DNA from: a virus
Reading direction: 5' to 3' (one strand)
IMG/VR virus record: IMGVR_UViG_3300040809_000996
Span: 80,119 to 144,118 of that record
Length of the DNA: 64,000 nt
Numbering within the stretch: position 1 is the stretch's first letter; the number at the start of each line of letters is the position of its first letter. Shown piece after piece: positions 59,668-64,000 of this stretch. The position numbers and the translations under genes are program-made. Under the pieces are notes generated by a model. That model worked only from the letters and a program-made list of their open reading frames with translations. It was not told where the DNA came from and did no database searches.

Positions 59668-59847
59668 TTAGAGCACTCCTTGTTCAAACTTCCGTAATTG
59701 ACTGTCGGTTAGTACACAAGACATCATACTCATTAACACACCTAGCTTATACGAATGACTGTTCTGTAAGTCTTCGTTTTCTGTACACTCTTTAACCCGC
59801 CGGTCTAGGATTGCGGTTAGTCGCTGATCTGCTTCCCGATATGTCAT
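59668..59847 (-). CDS. Small protein, unknown
   Basis: 59 residues (MTYREADQRLTAILDRRVKE...), read directly from the minus strand. GGGAGA precedes the ATG. The start overlaps the stop of the upstream gene (TGATG). Helical and charged. Function unknown. It ends shortly before the P9 stem-loop. Confidence 0.6.
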   Translation of the reverse strand: MTYREADQRLTAILDRRVKECTENEDLQNSHSYKLGVLMSMMSCVLTDSQLRKFEQGVL

Positions 59848-60005
59848 CAGTCAATCTCCCAATTGATGTCTACGATTTCAGTGTCTTCGATCGCCTCGTG
59901 TGTAAACTCATAATCCATTTCATTAAGCACTTCTATGACGCGATCTGGGGTTGAAAGGTCATATCCTTCCTTCAACGTGATCCTTACGATTGCTTCTACT
60001 TCCAT
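59847..60005 (-). CDS. Small conserved protein, unknown
   Basis: 52 residues. EAIVRITLKEGYDLSTPDRVIEVLNEMDYEFTHEAIEDTEIVDINWEID is a beta-alpha-beta mini-protein with a repeated-looking EGYDLxTPxRVIEVLNEMDY block that I associate with marine T4-like phages. It starts one base after the upstream stop codon and overlaps the downstream start, so it is a middle gene of a coupled trio. Function unknown. Confidence 0.6.
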   Translation of the reverse strand: MEVEAIVRITLKEGYDLSTPDRVIEVLNEMDYEFTHEAIEDTEIVDINWEID

Positions 60006-60006
60006 T

Positions 60007-60327
60007 TTATACCATTAGAGAGATGAGTTTTGAACTGTCTGTACAACCAATAATGTTGCGGTTCTTGCGGCGGATTGGGTGATTGCCTCTTGTTGAGGGA
60101 ATAAATCTCACGTTTGGAGCGTGTCCTACGGTGCGCTCAAAGGCACGACAGAAGATCGCATAGTCCATGTCCTCTTCTAAGTAGAAGTATTCTGAGTCCC
60201 AAAAGCTGAATGTTGACAGGTCTGCAGCGGAAAGACCTACACGGGCGAGATCAGCCTGCGGAACTGCTAGCCAACCGTGACTGGGATCTGAGCAGAATGA
60301 GTAAACTGTATTGGATAGTTCTGACAT
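60007..60327 (-). CDS. Conserved phage protein with HGWLxV motif
   Basis: 106 residues. SFCSDPSHGWLAVPQADLARVGLSAADLSTFSFWDSEYFYLEEDMDYAIFCRAFERTVG follows a phage/plasmid pattern (HGWLxVxxxDLxxxGI...YLEEDxD). The C-terminus is basic (IRRKNRNIIG). Function unknown. Driven by P10; the ribosome-binding site is in a CTCC-GGAG hairpin. Confidence 0.7.
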   Translation of the reverse strand: MSELSNTVYSFCSDPSHGWLAVPQADLARVGLSAADLSTFSFWDSEYFYLEEDMDYAIFCRAFERTVGHAPNVRFIPSTRGNHPIRRKNRNIIGCTDSSKLISLMV

Positions 60328-60332
60328 TGGAT

Positions 60333-60346
60333 CTCCGTAGCAGGAG
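60333..60346 (-). promoter_or_regulatory. CTCC-GGAG hairpin over a ribosome-binding site
   Basis: CTCC-TGCTAC-GGAG on the minus strand, 5 nt before the ATG at 60327; the loop differs from other copies while both stem halves are kept. Confidence 0.5.
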
Positions 60347-60383
60347 TTATTGGAAGCGTGAGCCGTTCACTCACTGTATTAAT

Positions 60384-60412
60384 AGTATAGCTGACTCCCT
60401 TTCGGAAGTCAA
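60384..60412 (-). promoter_or_regulatory. Early promoter P10 with dyad
   Basis: TTGACT, 17 bp, TATACT, with A-tract upstream. Dyad TGACT/AGTCA. The leader stem is GTGAG/CTCAC, a different sequence from most copies. Confidence 0.75.
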
Positions 60413-60430
60413 CCATTTTTTTTATTTTTT

Positions 60431-60661
60431 TTAGAGGACGTAGTTGATCAACTCAGTTGGACGGAACAGATGTGTCTCTTCGTCCGGAGTGCCTAGCACA
60501 TGGGCTGAGATGACAGGAACATTGTTAGGATCACGCCATACCGCACGGAGTCCTACATAGGTCTCGTGTACCGTACTCCAGGCTGTCCGGTATAGTGTGA
60601 GCTTGTCGCAGAAGTCTCGGTCTGTGTAGTATGGATGGGCTGAGCGGGTGAAACTGTTCAT
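60431..60661 (-). CDS. Small protein, unknown
   Basis: 76 residues: SFTRSAHPYYTDRDFCDKLTLYRTAWSTVHETYVGLRAVWRDPNNVPVISAHVLG. No family recognised. Soluble, weakly basic. Its AGGAG is in a CTCC-GGAG hairpin. Driven by P11. Confidence 0.6.
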   Translation of the reverse strand: MNSFTRSAHPYYTDRDFCDKLTLYRTAWSTVHETYVGLRAVWRDPNNVPVISAHVLGTPDEETHLFRPTELINYVL

Positions 60662-60666
60662 GGAGT

Positions 60667-60680
60667 CTCCTAGTGTGGAG
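60667..60680 (-). promoter_or_regulatory. CTCC-GGAG hairpin over a ribosome-binding site
   Basis: CTCC-ACACTA-GGAG on the minus strand, 5 nt before the ATG at 60661. Confidence 0.5.
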
Positions 60681-60714
60681 TTTGCAATTGGAGCTGTTCG
60701 CTCACTGTCTTAAT

Positions 60715-60743
60715 AGTATAGTTGATCGAACTGGGAAAGTCAA
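60715..60743 (-). promoter_or_regulatory. Early promoter P11 with dyad
   Basis: TTGACT, 17 bp, TATACT. Dyad GTTGA/TCAAC. Leader hairpin GAGC-GAACA-GCTC. An imperfect copy of the repeated stem-loop lies upstream (60760-60790). Confidence 0.72.
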
Positions 60744-60836
60744 CAAAAAAGATCCCTTGTGATCACAGTGACTTAGCACTAACCTACTGATATTGTTAGG
60801 TAAATCGCCCCTCGGTGGATGCTGTTCGTCGTCTCC

Positions 60837-61022
60837 TCAAACCGAGCCTTTTAGGTCTTGCAATTGTCGTTCAAGTCTCCTCAGTCCCGCAAATCCCAAA
60901 CCGGGAACGTCCCAATCTCGTATCTTTTGTTCTACGATCTTAATCCGTGCGATCTGAGCATTCCGTTCTAGCTCCTGTTCCTGCTTATTCAGTATGTCAT
61001 TCTTTACTGTATTCGGAATCAT
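60837..61022 (-). CDS. Small helical protein, unknown
   Basis: 61 residues, a charged helix (VKNDILNKQEQELERNAQIARIKIVEQKIRDWDV) and a shorter one (AGLRRLERQLQDLKG). Coiled coil likely. Overlaps the end of the upstream gene by 4 bp and so is coupled to it. Function unknown. Confidence 0.55.
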   Translation of the reverse strand: MIPNTVKNDILNKQEQELERNAQIARIKIVEQKIRDWDVPGLGFAGLRRLERQLQDLKGSV

Positions 61023-61510
61023 TTCAGTGTCCCTTTCTTTGCAAGAGTTTCAAATGAGTCTACACGGAACTTTTCAAAAGAATTATAATTGTCTCGACCT
61101 GCGTTCCATCTAGCAAGTATACGAGTCTTATGACTGTTCTTCCCCCAACAAGCAACCTCAGTCGCCCTCAATTGACTCTGTGTCATGTAGAAAAAGTCAA
61201 TGCGATCTGCGATTGGATTGTAGGCACAAATACGGAGACTACCGATCTTATTTTCTACTGAGCATATCGTAAGCACAAGAGTTTTCTCATTTATACTGGT
61301 AGTCTTTGAGTCTGAATAGTCTGTAAAGTCATATCCTTCTTCATCTACAAACTCGTAGCCGCCAACCTTGGCTAGGCATATTTCTACGAGATGTTCTACA
61401 TTATATATATGCGGATTTTTCATTGCATATTCACGGGACTCTTCTGTAGGAAACAGTTCTGGAAGAGTAGGAATGATCACGTCTCTTAAGAATGTTCTTT
61501 GCTTGGACAT
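61019..61510 (-). CDS. Hypothetical early protein
   Basis: 163 residues from the ATG at 61510 (MSKQRTFLRDVIIPTLPELF) with GGAGAT upstream; a longer frame from 61579 runs into the promoter. It contains TLVLTICSVENKIGSLRICAYNPIADRIDFFYMTQSQL and WGKNSHKTRILARWNAGRDNYNSFEKFRV, an alpha/beta fold I do not recognise. First gene of the early cluster, driven by P12. Confidence 0.65.
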   Translation of the reverse strand: MSKQRTFLRDVIIPTLPELFPTEESREYAMKNPHIYNVEHLVEICLAKVGGYEFVDEEGYDFTDYSDSKTTSINEKTLVLTICSVENKIGSLRICAYNPIADRIDFFYMTQSQLRATEVACWGKNSHKTRILARWNAGRDNYNSFEKFRVDSFETLAKKGTLK

Positions 61511-61566
61511 CAAGTATCTCCGTTTGTGTTGCGTATAAAAGCAAGCCCTTCGCTCACTGTCCATAT

Positions 61567-61595
61567 AGTATACTAGCACGGGGTGAGAATTGCAA
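61567..61595 (-). promoter_or_regulatory. Early promoter P12
   Basis: TTGCAA, 17 bp, TATACT on the minus strand. Leader hairpin GAGC-GAAGG-GCTT. It is the entry promoter of the early cluster. Confidence 0.68.
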
Positions 61596-61617
61596 CGGAA
61601 ATGATCCCGTGCAATAT

Positions 61618-61641
61618 CAGTGACTTACTGCTAAGTCACTG
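61618..61641 (-). terminator. Repeated stem-loop upstream of P12
   Basis: CAGTGACTTA-CTGC-TAAGTCACTG, the same 10-bp stem as at 59622-59651. Adjacent GGATCTTTTTT on the plus strand. Marks the border between the repeat region and the early cluster. Confidence 0.6.
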
Positions 61642-61696
61642 TGATCATTACGGATCTTTTTTCAAGGTCCATCTCACCACCCCTCCGCCTGGATTA

Positions 61697-61873
61697 GGAA
61701 AACATAATATTCAGTTTCAATCTGACGGAGATTTGGAAAACATAATATTCAGTTCCAACCCAATTAGGAAAACATAATATTCAGTTCCAACGGTATGCAA
61801 GAACCGTGCTAGGGCAAATTAGGAAAACATAATATTCAGTTCCAACCAGATTTGGAAAACATAATATTCAGTT
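61697..61873 (+). repeat. Five-copy 20-bp direct repeat
   Basis: GGAAAACATAATATTCAGTT starts at 61697, 61735, 61767, 61822 and 61854; all five copies are identical over 20 bp. The preceding bases alternate between ATTA and ATTT and most copies are followed by YCAA. Spacings are 38, 32, 55 and 32 bp. No coding. Iteron, operator or structured-RNA function is possible. Confidence 0.9.
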
Positions 61874-61915
61874 TATGGTGGAATTTGGGGTAGGGGTGAA
61901 AACAGGTGAGGATTT

Positions 61916-62075
61916 GCATATATAAATATCTAAATATGCAAATATTTAAATATATAAATGTAAAAATATACAAATATCTAAATAAACAAATATTTAAATA
62001 TACAAATGTAAAAATATACAAATATTTGTATATGCACATATGCATATATGCACATATAGTTATATGCAAATTTAG
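61916..62075. repeat. Twenty-unit octamer array (AAATATNN)
   Basis: Reading in steps of 8 bp from 61916 gives about 20 units, most of form AAATATNN (AAATATCT, AAATATGC, AAATATTT, AAATATAC, AAATGTAA), changing near 62028 to ATATGC-type octamers. A higher-order repeat of 48 bp is also seen (61939 and 61987). Almost no G or C. An easily melted element or curved DNA is likely. Confidence 0.85.
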
Positions 62076-62109
62076 TATCTACTAACCAAAAAAGTTAGTA
62101 TCTGCTAAC
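62072..62109. repeat. Pair of TTAGTATCT-CTAAC repeats
   Basis: TTAGTATCTACTAAC (62072-62086) and TTAGTATCTGCTAAC (62095-62109), 23 bp apart; each is also a small inverted repeat TTAG/CTAA. The following 62110-62222 is purine-rich with AGAATGGTG repeated and has no gene. Confidence 0.65.
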
Positions 62110-62222
62110 TTTTGTTGTAATTTAAATGTGAATTTTCTTACGAAAAAAGAGGCACGGTTGAGAATGGTGAAAAAAGGTGGAGAATGGTGGTGACAGGCAT
62201 AGTTTAAATACTCTGTCTCCAT

Positions 62223-62272
62223 AATGCATCACAATGCATCACTTTGCAAACCGACTCGATCACTTTGCAAAC
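62223..62272. repeat. Short direct repeats
   Basis: Tandem AATGCATCAC (62223-62232, 62233-62242), then ATCACTTTGCAAAC at 62238-62251 and 62259-62272, spaced 21 bp, which is two helical turns. Likely protein-binding sites. Confidence 0.6.
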
Positions 62273-62396
62273 TCGAGTCTATTACAGTAGTCGACAGTCT
62301 CTCGACTGGTTTCACTGACTCTACGGTTGTGTCTCAACGACTGCACGTGGTACTATTCACAGTACCAATCACATATAGCATATGAAGTTAATGCTA
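62253..62396. other. Cluster of five consecutive stem-loops
   Basis: GACTCG/CGAGTC (62253-62279), AGTCGA/TCGACT (62289-62307), GTTG/CAAC (62326-62338), GGTACT/AGTACC (62349-62366) and TAGCAT/ATGCTA (62376-62396), in a row without coding capacity. Could be a structured non-coding RNA or a DNA control site. Strand and transcription cannot be told. Confidence 0.5.
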
Positions 62397-62426
62397 CAAA
62401 TGCTGCATGCATATGTATATGTTTCT

Positions 62427-62600
62427 CTATTCATCTTTCGTATCCTGGTTTGTAAATCTTACAGTTGCGATTTGATCTATTACTGCACTGGGTTTACCTA
62501 CTAACTGGTCTAAGCTCTGTTTCTCTTTACATGCAGCACTATAGGTAGATCTAAGCTTTGGTTCTATCTGTTGGTTGTCTGGTATGTGTATTATGTACAT
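62427..62600 (-). CDS. Small protein beside the repeat region, unknown
   Basis: 57 residues (MYIIHIPDNQQIEPKLRSTY...), read directly from the minus strand. A strong AAAGGAGA lies 6 nt before the ATG. Predicted beta start and helical middle, polar. The 43-bp repeat array lies immediately upstream. A regulator of that array is conceivable but unsupported by any motif. Confidence 0.6.
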   Translation of the reverse strand: MYIIHIPDNQQIEPKLRSTYSAACKEKQSLDQLVGKPSAVIDQIATVRFTNQDTKDE

Positions 62601-62623
62601 AGTGTCTCCTTTCGGTATTTAGC

Positions 62624-62803
62624 AGACCTTAACAGCGGTGACCATTATCCGTATCTGTGTAGTACTAGACCTTAACAGCGGTGACCATTGGTCTATCCTG
62701 TTGTGTACTAGACCTTAACAGCGGTGACCATTAGTGTTCGCTGTGTAACACTAGACCGTAGCAGCGGTGACCACTGGCTAGCACTTGACTAGCAGCGGTG
62801 ACC
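62624..62803. repeat. 43-bp-periodic repeat array
   Basis: AGACCTTAACAGCGGTGACC plus ATT starts at 62624, 62667 and 62710, with a variant (AGACCGTAGCAGCGGTGACC) at 62753; steps are exactly 43 bp. A fifth partial copy, GCAGCGGTGACC, is at 62792 after 31 bp and overlaps the stop of the next gene. The 20-nt gaps differ but share TGTGTA and a final ACT. Four helical turns apart, so on one face of DNA. Confidence 0.9.
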
Positions 62804-63072
62804 TATTCTGATATATTGTCTATGAATGTAACTTGGATGTCGAAAGGTAAGTCTTGTAGGTTTATTCCGGCTTGGTCTGTGTTTGGTTCCTGTGTGATCG
62901 TGGCGAACTCTATACCAAACCTATGTGCGGTGGTGAACACTATGTCCATTACTGACTGTGTGTTCTTAGGATCAAGCTGTAGGTTAGCGCTCATCAGTGC
63001 CAGTTCTAGTACTGTCTGCAAGAGTGCCTGTGTGTCTGGATCTAATTCATACTCAGGGATTTGATCTTCCAT
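62803..63072 (-). CDS. Small acidic protein, unknown
   Basis: 89 residues. QIPEYELDPDTQALLQTVLELALMSANLQLDPKNTQSVMDIVFTTAHRFGIEF is helical and acidic; no motif recognised. AGGAGA precedes the ATG and a late-type box GATAAATA lies 18 nt upstream of it. Its stop codon lies in the last copy of the 43-bp array. Confidence 0.62.
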   Translation of the reverse strand: MEDQIPEYELDPDTQALLQTVLELALMSANLQLDPKNTQSVMDIVFTTAHRFGIEFATITQEPNTDQAGINLQDLPFDIQVTFIDNISE

Positions 63073-63089
63073 GTTGCTCTCCTTTAATA

Positions 63090-63109
63090 TATTTATCTGA
63101 CACTAAATA
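63090..63109. promoter_or_regulatory. Divergent late-type promoter pair
   Basis: Minus strand GATAAATA (63097-63090) toward the gene at 63072, which has a 17-nt leader with AGGAG; plus strand ACTAAATA (63102-63109), ending 5 nt before the ATG at 63115. Same back-to-back arrangement as at 5597-5627. Confidence 0.6.
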
Positions 63110-63114
63110 TGTAT

Positions 63115-64000
63115 ATGGCACTACAGAGTTCAGGACAGATATCCGCTGCGAACATACAATCAGAACTAGGAGGTTCGAATCCTATTGGTTTATCAGAATA
63201 CTACGCAGGTGGTGCATACACTCCTGCAGGTGCTGGTCCTCCCAGTTCGGGAACGATTCGATTCAGCGATTTCTATGGAGTTAGCAGCCAAGCAACTGGC
63301 CTAGCCAACACCGCAGGGAAGATAGGCTATATTGCCTCGCTTGGTCTAAAGTTCCGACCAACTGTGAATACCTACACGGAGAGTAACGATGTTAACCTTG
63401 CCAACAATCGTATCAGCGCAGACATAGGCTCAGACTGGACAGTGGCGGATTGGAATGATTTCTCAAGTTTATCAAACGCACAACTCCAGTATCTCTCGGT
63501 GACTACCTGGCAGTATGGTGCAGGTGCTGACATGGGCATGGTAACAAGAGGTGGAACTTTTTACTACAGCAGCATTCGCAGATACTTTGCCAGCTTCCAT
63601 AACTACAACAGACCTGGTTTCTATGCTGCCCATGCAAACTACTATTCGTATTACTGGAGTTTAGGCAGTTGGTTTAATTATACAATGCCTTATCTGTGTA
63701 AATCAACCGCTTACATGGTATTGGCAGGTGGCGGCACTTCAGGGGGATATACAGCTTCGTTTACACGCCGTGCATGGAACTCAGGTACCAATGAAGCCAG
63801 CTTTGGCACCTTACCTTCCACGACTGGCGGGAACGGAGCAGGCTGTACCAACTGGCAGGTGATGATGTCAGGTGGTTACAACGGCTATGGCGGATATACT
63901 GATGTAGCCTACAAGGATCTCTCTCGCAATTCAAATGCTATCAGCTGGGGTAACTCGGCGGCTGTTCACTATCTTGGTTCAGCATCAGGTAACTCAGAAG
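63115..64000 (+). CDS. Tail-fibre-like virion protein, 3' end off the window
   Basis: 295 codons, open to the window edge with no stop. The start MALQSSGQISAANIQSELGG, then NPIGLSEYYAGGAY and SGTIRFSDFYGV, is the common N-terminal module (IS-x-x-x-IxxELG ... ISLSDFYG) of tail-associated proteins in marine phages. The rest is Gly/Ser/Tyr-rich beta sequence (WQYGAGADMGMVTRGG, YMVLAGGGTSGGYTASF). Late-type box 5 nt before the ATG; no ribosome-binding site. Base composition is nearer that of the early cluster than of the main virion block. Confidence 0.75.
   Translation, partial: MALQSSGQISAANIQSELGGSNPIGLSEYYAGGAYTPAGAGPPSSGTIRFSDFYGVSSQATGLANTAGKIGYIASLGLKFRPTVNTYTESNDVNLANNRISADIGSDWTVADWNDFSSLSNAQLQYLSVTTWQYGAGADMGMVTRGGTFYYSSIRRYFASFHNYNRPGFYAAHANYYSYYWSLGSWFNYTMPYLCKSTAYMVLAGGGTSGGYTASFTRRAWNSGTNEASFGTLPSTTGGNGAGCTNWQVMMSGGYNGYGGYTDVAYKDLSRNSNAISWGNSAAVHYLGSASGNSE

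Noticed and set aside
61618-61641. Attachment site (att) from a duplicated stem shared with 59622-59651
   Set aside because: Both copies are inverted repeats next to promoters, and no integrase or lysogeny gene is present.
61836-62069. 77-codon minus-strand frame over the octamer array
   Set aside because: Its sequence is a translation of the 8-bp repeat (repeating Tyr/Ile/Phe), with no ribosome-binding site.
62624-62803. CRISPR-like array (23-bp repeats, 20-nt gaps)
   Set aside because: The gaps share TGTGTA and a final ACT, only four full copies exist, the repeats are not followed by cas genes, and the last copy runs into a coding sequence. Iteron or operator repeats fit better.
63172-63185. 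tRNA T-arm-like GGTTCGAATCC
   Set aside because: It lies in the reading frame of the fibre-like gene (codons for GGSNP) and no acceptor, D or anticodon arm surrounds it.

Overview
The window is part of the genome of a strictly lytic, T4-like marine myovirus. The sequence shows recognisable T4-type modules: neck (gp13, gp14), tail sheath stabiliser (gp15), sheath (gp18), tube (gp19), head completion (gp4), both terminase subunits (gp16, gp17), ssDNA-binding protein (gp32), UvsX, UvsY, UvsW, primase (gp61), helicase (gp41) and a probable clamp-loader small subunit (gp62). Accessory genes (2OG-Fe(II) oxygenases, peptide deformylase, carbamoyltransferase, glycosyltransferases, phosphoribosyltransferase, S8 protease) are of the kind carried by cyanophages and pelagiphages. 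No photosynthesis gene is present, so the host (cyanobacterium, SAR11 or another marine bacterium) cannot be fixed from this window. No tRNA, rRNA, CRISPR array, integrase or insertion sequence was found.

Layout. 1-2942: oxygenases, a cupin and a Nudix hydrolase. 2956-25539: virion morphogenesis and DNA packaging; gp14 and gp15 lie on the minus strand, the rest mostly on plus. 25549-28605: a His-rich lipoprotein, then gp32-uvsX-uvsY. 28600-35773: an island of sugar- and methyl-transferases on both strands. 35802-43691: a candidate HARP-like gene, uvsW, probable gp62, deformylase, a miniature DnaE-like protein, a sulfotransferase-like protein and two virion proteins. 43728-52357: gp61, carbamoyltransferase, gp41, an FNR-like reductase with a CDGSH-like N terminus, a PHP-less DnaE-like polymerase core, and a three-gene membrane module resembling MotA/ExbB and ExbD proton-channel subunits. 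52350-54038: an oxygenase, an SGNH hydrolase and a small conserved gene. 54191-61510: an early-type cluster of small minus-strand genes. 61511-63110: a repeat-rich control region holding two small genes. 63115-end: a truncated tail-fibre-like gene.

Regulation is unusually readable. Late-type -10 boxes (variants of TATAAATA) precede many virion genes, and in seven cases the box ends only 4-5 nt before the ATG, which predicts leaderless late transcripts. The primase gene has a consensus sigma-70 promoter placed the same way. The early cluster carries twelve near-identical promoters, each with a 17-bp spacer and TATACT. Many spacers are filled by an inverted repeat that reads as a terminator on the other strand, nearly all transcripts start with a small stem-loop, and six leaders can pair CTCC with the GGAG ribosome-binding site.

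The strongest candidates for undescribed biology are the MotA/ExbB-ExbD-like trio (50726-52357), the two DnaE-like proteins (40955-41518 and 49086-50729), the CDGSH-like FNR, the leaderless-promoter architecture, and the repeat region at 61.7-62.8 kb (an 8-bp-periodic array, a 5-copy 20-mer array and a 43-bp-periodic array), which is a reasonable place to look for a replication origin or control locus. Base composition is visibly AT-rich through the virion and sugar genes and less so from about 45 kb onward.
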